In this document: positions 16,550 through 23,992 of the stretch, piece by piece
How the letters are laid out: every line of letters begins with the position of its first letter
How positions within the stretch are numbered: the first letter of the stretch is position 1
Notes under the pieces: generated by a model
The model's input: only the letters and a program-made list of their open reading frames with translations
The model's database searches: none
What the model was told of the DNA's origin: nothing
Made by a program: the position numbers and the translations under genes
Source of the DNA: Bradyrhizobium sp. B097
GTDB lineage: Bacteria > Pseudomonadota > Alphaproteobacteria > Rhizobiales > Xanthobacteraceae
DNA: 64,000 nt
Reading direction: 5' to 3'
NCBI RefSeq assembly: GCF_038957035.1
Contig: NZ_CP152412.1
Location: 930,001 to 994,000, forward strand

Positions 16550-17422
16550 CTAGCGTCGGCGCGTGAGTCTGCGGCTCAGGAACTCGCGGATGGCTTGCGC
16601 GATCTCGGCGACATGGGTTTCCAGCGCGAAGTGGCCGGTGTCGAGGAATTTGACCTCCGCCTTCGGATTGTCGCGCTTGAACGCTTCAGCGCCCGGCGGC
16701 AGGAAGAACGGATCGTTCCTGCCCCACACCGCGAGGAACGGCGGCTGATGGGTGCGGAAGTAGGTCTGGAAGGCCGGGTAGAGCGCGACGTTGCTCTTGT
16801 AGTCGCCGAACAGATCGAGCTGCACGTCATGGGCGCCGGGCCGCGTCATGTAGTAATTGTCGAGGTTCTGGCCGTCCGGCGACACGGCTTGCGGATCCGA
16901 CGTGCCATGGGTGTACTGCCAGCGCGTGGTGTCCGGCGTCAGGAAGGCGCGCAGCGCGTCGCGGTTCGCCGGCGACGGGTCTTGCCAATAGGCCTTGATC
17001 GGGGTCCAGCCGTCGCTGAGGCCTTCCTCATAGGCGTTGCCGTTCTGCGAGATGATCGCGGTGATCCGTTCCGGATGTTTCACCGCCAGGCGGAAGCCGG
17101 TCGGCGCGCCGTAGTCGAACACATAGACCGCGAAGCGGTCGAAGCCGATCACCTCGGTGAAGCGATCGATCACGCCGGCGATGCTGTCGAACGTGTAAGC
17201 GAACTTGTCGCGCGGCGGCATGTCGGACTGGCCGAAGCCGGGGAGATCAGGCGCCACGATGTGGAACTTGTCCGCGAGCAGCGGGATCAGATCACGGAAC
17301 ATGTGTCCCGCGCTCGGGAAGCCGTGCAGCAGCAGCAGTTTTGGCGCGCCAGGCGAACCGGCTTCGCGGTAGAACACCTTGAAGCCGTCGACATCGGCCG
17401 TGCGATACTTGATCTCGGACAT
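16550..17422 (-). CDS. alpha/beta hydrolase, haloalkane dehalogenase/epoxide hydrolase-like
   Basis: A 290-residue hydrolase. The HGFP oxyanion motif is at 33-36, the elbow VFDYGAPTG has Asp103 as nucleophile, and TGHFALE near residue 264 carries the catalytic His. An Asp nucleophile points to the dehalogenase/epoxide hydrolase branch rather than to Ser esterases. The elbow has Phe102 in place of the usual His. It lies 48 bases downstream of the next minus-strand hydrolase, so the two may be co-transcribed and controlled from the operator cluster at 18187-18276. Confidence 0.88.
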   Translation of the reverse strand: MSEIKYRTADVDGFKVFYREAGSPGAPKLLLLHGFPSAGHMFRDLIPLLADKFHIVAPDLPGFGQSDMPPRDKFAYTFDSIAGVIDRFTEVIGFDRFAVYVFDYGAPTGFRLAVKHPERITAIISQNGNAYEEGLSDGWTPIKAYWQDPSPANRDALRAFLTPDTTRWQYTHGTSDPQAVSPDGQNLDNYYMTRPGAHDVQLDLFGDYKSNVALYPAFQTYFRTHQPPFLAVWGRNDPFFLPPGAEAFKRDNPKAEVKFLDTGHFALETHVAEIAQAIREFLSRRLTRRR

Positions 17423-17470
17423 CTGTCACTCCTGTGGTCGTGATCGTGGGGAAGGTTAGGATTTGGTCTG

Positions 17471-18160
17471 CTAGGCAAGCGCGCCGATCGCTTCCCGGAT
17501 GAAGTCGGCCACGAGCTTTGGTGCCGTCACGATCGGGGTGTGATCGACGGCATGTGAACGGACGGCAGCCTTCATCCGCGCCGCCATGCTGCGCTGAGTC
17601 TCGGGCGCGATCATCCGATCCTCCTCGGCAACCAGGAACCAGCTCGGGACATCCTTCCAGAGCGGGCGGCCGACCGGCACGGTGATGCAGGCTGGCGAGA
17701 TCGGCCGCTGCACGGCGGCGAGCACCGCGAGGTCCTCGGCGCGTGCGCCTTGCGCGAAGGCCGATGCGAAGGCGGGCTCGGGCAGCCAGATCAGGCCGTT
17801 CGCGTCAGGTGCGAGCTTGGGCGCGAACGGATGCGGCGGTGCGCGATAGAACACATCGGCCACCGTCTCGCCCTCGTCCGGCGCCAGCGCCGCGACATAG
17901 ACCAGCGCCTTGACGCGCGGCGAGCGGGTCTCGGCGATCACAGCGCCGGCATAGGCATGGCCCGCCAGCACGACCGGTCCCTCGATGCGGTCCAGCGTGC
18001 GGTTCAGCGCGGCGACGTCGTCGGCGAGCGACGTCAGCGGCAACGGTGCCGCCACCGCGGTGATGCCGTCGGCGTCGAGCGCGGTGATCACCCGCGCCCA
18101 GCTCGACCCGTCGGCCCATGCGCCATGAGCGAGCACCACGCTGACATCCTTGTTCGACAT
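17471..18160 (-). CDS. alpha/beta hydrolase (EstC-like) lacking the nucleophilic serine
   Basis: A 229-residue protein of the short salicylate-esterase/EstC-like group: VVLAHGAWADGSSW at the N-terminus, central PVVLAGHAYAGAVIAE, and SHAVDHTPIVTAP at the C-terminus with the catalytic-His region. The nucleophile elbow normally reads GHSYGG; here it is GHAYAG, so residue 69 is Ala. The DNA confirms GCC at this codon. The protein may be inactive as a classical hydrolase, use another mechanism or act as a binding protein. It is divergent from the CGNR regulator gene with four repeated half-sites between them, which suggests joint control. Confidence 0.85.
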   Translation of the reverse strand: MSNKDVSVVLAHGAWADGSSWARVITALDADGITAVAAPLPLTSLADDVAALNRTLDRIEGPVVLAGHAYAGAVIAETRSPRVKALVYVAALAPDEGETVADVFYRAPPHPFAPKLAPDANGLIWLPEPAFASAFAQGARAEDLAVLAAVQRPISPACITVPVGRPLWKDVPSWFLVAEEDRMIAPETQRSMAARMKAAVRSHAVDHTPIVTAPKLVADFIREAIGALA

Positions 18161-18186
18161 CTTGAGCTCCCTTGTTTCAGGCGGAA

Positions 18187-18276
18187 CTGTCAGTAACCTC
18201 TAGAATGGCATTTGACAGGTTACGGCGCTTATGATCCAGTGTTCGTAACTTGTCAACAGGCTTTTATCAGGTTATT
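18187..18276. promoter_or_regulatory. operator cluster in the hydrolase-CGNR divergent region
   Basis: Four related 11-base half-sites: TGTCAGTAACC (18188-18198, reverse), TGACAGGTTAC (18213-18223, forward), GTAACTTGTCA (18245-18255, reverse) and TATCAGGTTAT (18265-18275, forward). The two inner sites form a 12-bp inverted repeat with one mismatch around a 19-base centre. They are probably bound by the CGNR protein encoded next door, which is inferred. Confidence 0.6.
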
Positions 18277-18314
18277 TGCGGCGAGATCGAATAAGCCGCC
18301 AGGAGGGCGTCACC

Positions 18315-18938
18315 GTGCAATCCCACCCGCCCGCGATGTTCATCGCCGATAGCCTCGGTCTCGATTTCATCAATTCGATCGCGACCCCGGTCGATACCCC
18401 GGTCGACTGGATCGCCGATGGGGGCGGCCTGTTGCGCTGGCTCGCGCAGGCAAAGCTGGTGCCGTCAGATGTGGTCGACGAGCTGAAGGCGCGCGCGGCA
18501 CCGGGCGACCTCGACCGCGTCGCCGGTCAGGCGCGCGATCTGCGCGAATGGTTCCGCGGCTTCGTCCGCAAGCATATGGGCCGGCCGCTGACGCCGCGGG
18601 CGCTTAAGGAGTTGGAGCCGCTGAACCGGCTGCTCGAAAGCGATCAAGCGTTCAGCCGCATCGTGCCGCATCGTCACGATGATCATGACGGTTTCGCGCT
18701 GGAGCGGACGCGACGCTGGCGCTCGGCCGAAACGCTGCTGCTGCCGATCGGCGAGGCGATGGCCAAGGTGGTCTGCGAGGAAAGCTTTTCCGACATCAAG
18801 GCGTGCGAGGGCCCGGCCTGCACGCTGATGTTTGCCGATCACACGCGGGCGCGTGCGCGCCGATGGTGCAGCATGGCGGTCTGCGGCAACCGCGCCAAGC
18901 AGGCCGCGCATCGCAGCCGGATCAAGGACAGGGGCTGA
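18315..18938 (+). CDS. CGNR zinc-finger protein with ABATE domain (putative stress regulator)
   Basis: A 207-residue protein. The N-terminal ABATE-type domain starts with LGLDFINSIATP and runs through RDLREWFRGFV. The C-terminal CGNR zinc finger is ACEGPACTLMFADHTRARARRWC followed by SMAVCGNRAKQAAHRSR, with four cysteines and basic residues for DNA binding. GTG 18315 is preferred over TTG 18276 because a strong AGGAGGG site ends 7 bases upstream. Such proteins are thought to be transcription regulators; here the divergent hydrolase gene and the half-sites between them give likely targets. Confidence 0.9.
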   Translation: MQSHPPAMFIADSLGLDFINSIATPVDTPVDWIADGGGLLRWLAQAKLVPSDVVDELKARAAPGDLDRVAGQARDLREWFRGFVRKHMGRPLTPRALKELEPLNRLLESDQAFSRIVPHRHDDHDGFALERTRRWRSAETLLLPIGEAMAKVVCEESFSDIKACEGPACTLMFADHTRARARRWCSMAVCGNRAKQAAHRSRIKDRG

Positions 18939-19192
18939 GACCAGAGCACGCTTCGGTTCGACGTCGCCGGCCAGCTGATCCTCCGTCATGGCGCGAAAGG
19001 TAACGGCTCCTGACGGATCGCGCGCCTAACGGGAACTCAGAAATGCCTCCAGGCCCGATCGCTCGGAAGCGCGTAAAACCGGAATGAAATCCATAGCGGT
19101 TCTCAACCATGCCCCTTGAGCCTTCCTCAACTTCCCCGGCCGATGCTTCGCCTGCCGCACAGGACGGACCAGGATCGACAAGGAGCTTGAGC

Positions 19193-19540
19193 ATGCCGGC
19201 CAAAGGACGAGCGACCGCGACCAATGCCACCGCGCAATCGCGCGAGGATATCCTGAACGCGCGGGCCATCAGCACGCTGGGCGCCGGCGTCGTCAACGCG
19301 ATGAGTGCGGTCGGCGCCGCCGTCATCAAGAAGCACAAGCCGGCGCTCGGCAAGAGCCCGGATTGGTTCTGGCACGTGTTCGCGAAATGCGAGGCCAAGG
19401 CTGCACGCGTCGCCGAGCAGGCTGCGCGCGATCCGGAGGCCTGTGGCGATGCCACCTTCATCGAGGTCTATGCCGCGCAATTGCCGAAGCTGATGGCAAC
19501 CGCGCTCGATAGCCACGACAAGGCGCTCAAGGCGAAGTGA
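19193..19540 (+). CDS. hypothetical protein, 115 residues
   Basis: A small protein with no recognised domain. It begins MPAKGRATATNAT, has a glycine/alanine-rich helix (ISTLGAGVVNAMSAVGAAVI), then KPALGKSPDWFWHVFAKCE and a helical C-terminus ending KALKAK. The ATG at 19193 has AAGGAG 7 bases ahead; an earlier in-frame ATG at 19109 lacks such a site. There is no signal peptide. The ribosome site and normal codon use support a real gene. No function is proposed. Confidence 0.6.
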   Translation: MPAKGRATATNATAQSREDILNARAISTLGAGVVNAMSAVGAAVIKKHKPALGKSPDWFWHVFAKCEAKAARVAEQAARDPEACGDATFIEVYAAQLPKLMATALDSHDKALKAK

Positions 19541-19720
19541 GGTCGCGTCGAGAGGAGGCTGTCAACGGCGATCGTGCCGTTGTCGTTCCCCCGCTCTCTC
19601 AATTGCGTTGCTGCGCAGGGCAGCCATGCGCCTGAAACCATAACCCGCCGCCGTTCGTAACCAACGGGTGGCAGAAGTCCGCGCCCGCGGGCTTCCGGAT
19701 TCTTCAATCCAAGGCGGTGG

Positions 19721-19885
19721 ATGGTGAAGCACCTTATTTCCGATGAAGAAAAGTGTGAGGCGTGCAACGGGACCGGCTTTCCAGCGGTGAAGCAGCCGGG
19801 CGAGCCGGGACGGAAGATTTATCCCGAGCCCTGCAAGAAATGCGGCGGCAAGGGGCGGATCAGGAAGGCGACGTGGGGCAAGTAG
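19721..19885 (+). CDS. small DnaJ-type zinc-finger protein, 54 residues
   Basis: A short frame: MVKHLISDEEKCEACNGTGF, then a Pro/Gly linker, then CKKCGGKGRIRKATWGK. The two C-x2-C-x-G-x-G motifs (CEACNGTG at 12-19 and CKKCGGKG at 38-45) match the repeated zinc-binding knuckles of the DnaJ cysteine-rich region, so it should fold around a single zinc ion. There is no J domain. AAGGCGG just before the ATG is a plausible ribosome site. Its role is unknown; protein binding is the usual task of such knuckles. Confidence 0.75.
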   Translation: MVKHLISDEEKCEACNGTGFPAVKQPGEPGRKIYPEPCKKCGGKGRIRKATWGK

Positions 19886-19915
19886 CGGCCTGAAGCAATC
19901 AGCCTTGTAGTCTCG

Positions 19916-19993
19916 TAAGGCGGGTTAGGCGAAGCCGTAACCCGCCATTGCTCCATCGCACCGCGTTGCGGTGGGTTACCAACCCGCCCTACG
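19916..19993. repeat. REP-like intergenic palindrome
   Basis: GGCGGGTTA (19919-19927) pairs with TAACCCGCC (19938-19946), followed by a second pair GGTGGGTT / AACCCGCC ending near 19988. This resembles palindromic elements scattered through rhizobial genomes. It lies in the gap before the ligase-ABC operon. Confidence 0.7.
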
Positions 19994-20112
19994 TTGCTGC
20001 GGCGATCGGGGTGCGAGCGCGTGTGAGGCGCGTCACGGCGGCCACGCGCGCCGCGAGCCATTGATAGCGCCATGAACGGGCGGTCCTCCCGTCAATCATG
20101 GAGCTGAAGATT

Positions 20113-21573
20113 ATGTCCTCCCTTGCGATCAGCGTTTCCGATGACGGCCTTGCTCTGGTGCCGGAGCATGATCAAGCCGCCGCGTCCCTCGTTCCCGCCG
20201 ATGCCGCCGGCGCGCCGCAGCGCCAGTTCTGGGAGACCGAGCACACCCGTCCGGATTTCCAGCCCGCCAACGAGGCAGCACCCGAGCTGGTCGCAGCCAC
20301 CGCGAACTATCTCGGCGAATGCATGCGGCATCCCTATCTGCCGGTGTCGGAAATCCGCGCGCGGCAGTTCGCCCGCATCAAGGAGCTGGTCGAACTCGCC
20401 TACCGCGACATTCCGGTCTACCGCGCCAAGTATGATGCTGCCGGCTTCAAGCCGGAGCATCTGCGCGACTATGACGACATCCAGAAGATCCCGGTTATCA
20501 CCAAGCCCGAGCTGGTCGCGGCCTTCCCGGAGCAGTGCGTCAACAAGAAGTACAAGCCGGAAAACCTGTTTCCGACGCGCTCGTCGGGCTCGTCCGGCCA
20601 GACGTTGCTGATCCGCGTCGACTATGACGCCGTGATCACCGACACCATCCAGGGCGTCCGCCAGTTCGCGATGCAGAGCGGCGGCAATTATCGGCCTGAG
20701 GATCTGCTCGCCCATGTCTACACCGTGCCGTGGTGGTTCGATTCGATCGGCGGCGACTATCCGACCGCCTTCATCTCGAACCTGATCCCGCCGGCGCGCG
20801 TCGCCCAGCATCTGCGCTATCTCGGGCCGAAGATCCTCTCGCTCTATCCGTCGAGCCTCGATGCGTTGATGCCGCATGTCGACGAGTTCCGCTCTTCGCT
20901 CAATCTCGCGGTGACGCATTCGGAATATTCCTCGCGCACTGCTCGTGCGGAATGGTCGCGCCAGCTCGGCGTGCCCGTGCTCGACGAATATTCCTCCGAG
21001 GAGGCGACGCGGATCGCGCTCGAGATGCCCGACGGCCAGTATCACGTCTGCGAGGACACCGTGCATCTCGACGTGCTCGACCCCGTCACGATGCAGCCGC
21101 AGGCTGCCGGTCAGTCCGGCATCGCCGTGATCACCAATTTGCTCAACGAGGCAATGCCGTTCATCCGCTACGTGCAGGGCGACTACATCACGCAGCCGGC
21201 CAACCCTGCGCCGTCGGATATCAACTGGTCGCAGATCGCCAGCATCGACGGCCGGCTCAATGACGCCTTCGTCAACCGCGACGGCCGCAAGGTGCCGGCC
21301 GGCAGCATCCTGGATGCGACCTATCGCTGGATGTTCGACTGCAACCTGCATCTGGCGCAGTTCGAGATCGTGCAGCGCGGCGTCGACCTCGTCGAGGCGC
21401 GCGTCGTGCTCGGCCAGGATACGCCGATGTCACGGCTGCACGGCTCAGTCGCGCATCTCGAGGATCTGCTCGCAGCCTGCCTCGAGCATCCGGTCCGGGT
21501 GCAGGCCAACGCGCTGCTCGCGTTTCCGCCCAAGGTCGGCAAGCGCCGCCCGATCCGCCGCGAGATCGATTAA
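20113..21573 (+). CDS. adenylate-forming ligase, PaaK / coenzyme F390 synthetase-like
   Basis: A 486-residue member of the phenylacetate-CoA ligase/CapK branch of AMP-forming enzymes: IPVYRAKYDAAGF early, IPVITKPELVAAFPE, the phosphate-binding RSSGSSGQTLLIRVDYD, SEYSSRTARAEWSR, LDEYSSEEATRIALEMPDG, and FIRYVQGDYI late. Such enzymes activate a carboxylate with ATP; the acid and acceptor here are unknown. ATG 20113 has GGAG 9 bases ahead, whereas ATG 20098 does not. The stop overlaps the next start (TAATG), tying it to an ABC-2 exporter, so it probably modifies or makes a compound that the exporter handles. Confidence 0.8.
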   Translation: MSSLAISVSDDGLALVPEHDQAAASLVPADAAGAPQRQFWETEHTRPDFQPANEAAPELVAATANYLGECMRHPYLPVSEIRARQFARIKELVELAYRDIPVYRAKYDAAGFKPEHLRDYDDIQKIPVITKPELVAAFPEQCVNKKYKPENLFPTRSSGSSGQTLLIRVDYDAVITDTIQGVRQFAMQSGGNYRPEDLLAHVYTVPWWFDSIGGDYPTAFISNLIPPARVAQHLRYLGPKILSLYPSSLDALMPHVDEFRSSLNLAVTHSEYSSRTARAEWSRQLGVPVLDEYSSEEATRIALEMPDGQYHVCEDTVHLDVLDPVTMQPQAAGQSGIAVITNLLNEAMPFIRYVQGDYITQPANPAPSDINWSQIASIDGRLNDAFVNRDGRKVPAGSILDATYRWMFDCNLHLAQFEIVQRGVDLVEARVVLGQDTPMSRLHGSVAHLEDLLAACLEHPVRVQANALLAFPPKVGKRRPIRREID

Positions 21574-22394
21574 TGCCAGCCGCACGGGTGGATGCCATGA
21601 CACAGTCATTGAACCGCATCGCCGCCATGACGGCGCGTTATTACTACATCCTGCGCTCGTCATGGCTGCGGCTGCTCGAGATCATCTACTGGCCGGCGAT
21701 GCAGATGCTGGTGTGGGGTTTCCTCTACACCTACCTCTATCAAAGCAAGTCGGCGATGGCCTCGACCGCCGGCCTGCTGCTCGGCGCCGTCCTGCTCTGG
21801 GACGTGCTGTTTCGCGGCCAGCTCGGCTTCACCTTCACCTTCCTGGAGGAGATCTGGTCGCGCAACCTCGCCAACCTGATGATGAGCCCGTTGCAGCCGT
21901 TCGAGCTTGCGGCCTCGCTGATGCTGATGAGCCTGATCCGGCTGGTGATCGGCACGTTGCCGGTGACATTGCTGACGCTGCTGCTGTTCGGCTTCAACGT
22001 CTATGCGATGGGGCCGGGGTTGATCGCGTTCTTCCTCAACCTCGTGCTGACCAGCTGGGCGATCGGGCTCGTCGTCGCCGGCCTCGTGATCCGCCAGGGC
22101 CTCGGCGCCGAAAGCCTCGCTTACTCGATCATGATCGTGCTGCTGCCGCTGTGCTGCGTCTACTATCCGGTCGAGGCGCTGCCTCTCTGGCTGCATCCGG
22201 TCGCCTGGTCGCTGACGCCGACCTATGTGTTCGAGGGCATGCGCGCCGTGCTGCTCGACGGCACCTTCCGCACCGACCTGATGATCGAAGGCCTCGCGCT
22301 CAATGCCGTCTATCTCGGCTTGGGCTTCGCCACATTCGTCGCCTTGTTGCAGAGCGCCCGCCACAAGGGCGGCCTGCTCACCATGGGCGAGTAA
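21573..22394 (+). CDS. ABC-2 type transporter permease
   Basis: A 273-residue inner-membrane protein with about six hydrophobic segments (EIIYWPAMQMLVWGFLYTYL, LLLGAVLLWDVLFRG, MLMSLIRLVIGTLPVTLLTL, PGLIAFFLNLVLTSWAIGLV, AYSIMIVLLPLCCVYYPVEAL, LNAVYLGLGFATFVALL) and the ABC-2/NodJ-like PLWLHPVAWSLTPTYVFEGMR segment. It overlaps the ligase gene by one base. With the next gene it forms an exporter of unknown cargo. A second ATG at 21597 (MTQSLNR) could be the true start. Confidence 0.88.
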   Translation: MPAARVDAMTQSLNRIAAMTARYYYILRSSWLRLLEIIYWPAMQMLVWGFLYTYLYQSKSAMASTAGLLLGAVLLWDVLFRGQLGFTFTFLEEIWSRNLANLMMSPLQPFELAASLMLMSLIRLVIGTLPVTLLTLLLFGFNVYAMGPGLIAFFLNLVLTSWAIGLVVAGLVIRQGLGAESLAYSIMIVLLPLCCVYYPVEALPLWLHPVAWSLTPTYVFEGMRAVLLDGTFRTDLMIEGLALNAVYLGLGFATFVALLQSARHKGGLLTMGE

Positions 22395-22406
22395 GGGGAG
22401 ATATCC

Positions 22407-23234
22407 ATGAGCCGCATCGAACGTTTTTTGCCCCGCAGACATTTGACACCGGTGTCGCCAAACACCACGCCCGCGCAGGACAACGCGCCTGTGAGCCTCG
22501 GTATCGATGAGGCGCCGGCCATCGCGGTCGAGGACCTCTGCAAGAAGTACCGCACCCATTGGGCCGTCGACGACGTGAACTTCAACGTGCCGAAGGGCTG
22601 GACCGTCGGCCTGCTCGGCGGCAACGGCGCCGGCAAGACCACCACCATCGCCATGATCATGGGCCTGGTGGTTCCAAGCTTCGGCCGCGCCATGGTGCTC
22701 GGTCACGACATGGCGACCGAGCGTCACAAGGTGCTCAGCCGGATGAATTTCGAAAGCCCCTATGTCGCGTTGCCCGGGCGGCTCACCGTGCGGCAGAACC
22801 TGACGGTGTTCGGCCGGCTCTATGGCGTCGCCAATCTCAAGGCGCGGATCGAGGAACTGATCGAGGACTTCGAGCTCGGCGACGTGCTCGACCGCGTCAC
22901 CGGGCGGCTCTCGGCCGGGCAGAAGACCCGCGTCGCCGTCGCCAAGGCGCTGATCAACGAGCCGGACGTGCTGTTGCTCGACGAGCCGACCGCATCGCTC
23001 GATCCTGACCGTGCCGAGTGGGTGCGCAGCCGGCTGCGCGCCTATCAAAAGCGCCGCGGCGCCACCATCCTGCTGTCCTCGCACAACATGACCGAGGTCG
23101 AGCAGCTCTGCGACTTCGTCGTCATCATGAGCCGCGGCCGCGTCGTCGCGATGGGGCGTCCGGGCGAACTCGCCGAGCGCTTCAAGTGCCGGGACCTTGA
23201 CGAGGTCTTCATCTATCTGGCGAGGGTCGCGTGA
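22407..23234 (+). CDS. ABC transporter ATP-binding protein
   Basis: A 275-residue ATPase with Walker A GGNGAGKTTT, signature LSAGQKTRVAVAKAL, Walker B VLLLDEPTASLDP and the switch His in LLSSHNMTEVEQL. It has an extra ~35-residue N-terminal stretch before the nucleotide domain. The gene follows its permease by 12 bases and overlaps the start of the GNAT gene. The pair is of the drug/polysaccharide-exporter (ABC-2) type. Confidence 0.92.
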   Translation: MSRIERFLPRRHLTPVSPNTTPAQDNAPVSLGIDEAPAIAVEDLCKKYRTHWAVDDVNFNVPKGWTVGLLGGNGAGKTTTIAMIMGLVVPSFGRAMVLGHDMATERHKVLSRMNFESPYVALPGRLTVRQNLTVFGRLYGVANLKARIEELIEDFELGDVLDRVTGRLSAGQKTRVAVAKALINEPDVLLLDEPTASLDPDRAEWVRSRLRAYQKRRGATILLSSHNMTEVEQLCDFVVIMSRGRVVAMGRPGELAERFKCRDLDEVFIYLARVA

Positions 23235-23827
23235 TGCCGCTGCTTGGTTCCCCGAGCCGCGAACCGATCGCGATCCGCCGGGAGCGCCGTTCCGACGTGG
23301 CGGCGCGCGAAGCCCTGCTCGATGCCGCGTTTGGCCCGGGCCGCTTCGCCAAGACCTCGGAGCGGCTGCGCGAGGGGCGCAAGCCGGCGCGCGGCCTTGC
23401 CCTGGTCGCGCGGCGCGGCGGGCGGCTGGTCGGCACATTAAGGCTGTGGCCGGTCGTGACCGGCACCGGTCACGCCTGCCTGCTGCTCGGCCCGCTCGCG
23501 GTGGCGGCGGATGCGCGATGTCTCGGCATCGGCGCCGCCCTGATGCGGCAGGCCTTGCGGCGGGCGCAGCGGCTCGGCCACCGCGCCGTCATCCTGGTCG
23601 GCGATGCAGCCTATTATGACCGCTTCGGCTTCTCGGCGGCGCAGACCGGCGCGTTCCGCATGCCCGGCCCGTATCAGCGCGATCGCCTTTTGGCCTGCGA
23701 ACTCGTGCCAGACGCGTTGCGCGGGGCGGGCGGCCTGATTGTCGCAGCCAGCCGGCCGCGATCGCGGTTGTCCGGATTGGTGGACAGGATCGCCGGCGGC
23801 CAGGCCCCGCTCGGACAGCCGGCCTGA
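23231..23827 (+). CDS. GNAT-family N-acetyltransferase (YhbS-like)
   Basis: A 198-residue acetyl-CoA-dependent transferase. The GNAT core runs from IAIRRERRSDVAAREALLDAAF through LLLGPLAVAADARCLGIGAALM (acetyl-CoA loop, R/Q-x-x-G-x-G/A-like) to VILVGDAAYYDRFGFS. The start overlaps the ATPase gene (GTG 23231 or ATG 23234), so it is the last member of the ligase-ABC-GNAT operon. It could acetylate the exported compound or protect the cell from it; the substrate is unknown. Confidence 0.87.
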   Translation: MMPLLGSPSREPIAIRRERRSDVAAREALLDAAFGPGRFAKTSERLREGRKPARGLALVARRGGRLVGTLRLWPVVTGTGHACLLLGPLAVAADARCLGIGAALMRQALRRAQRLGHRAVILVGDAAYYDRFGFSAAQTGAFRMPGPYQRDRLLACELVPDALRGAGGLIVAASRPRSRLSGLVDRIAGGQAPLGQPA

Positions 23828-23992
23828 TCCGGCACCTTTTCCGGCTTGGGGGGTCTTGGGGGCATGGCGGTTTGGTTGTTCTTGGCGTAAAGCAGCCCAA
23901 ATCGTCATGCGGCTGTGCCGCCTGCCGGGTACGCAGCCTCAGGTCGTCCTGCTCGACGTTCTGCACCCGGACCAATCAAGGTTTTCCATCCC

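Noticed and set aside
21660..23438. A 592-codon minus-strand frame opposite the ABC transporter genes
   Set aside because: Asp/Gln/His/Arg-rich antisense shadow.
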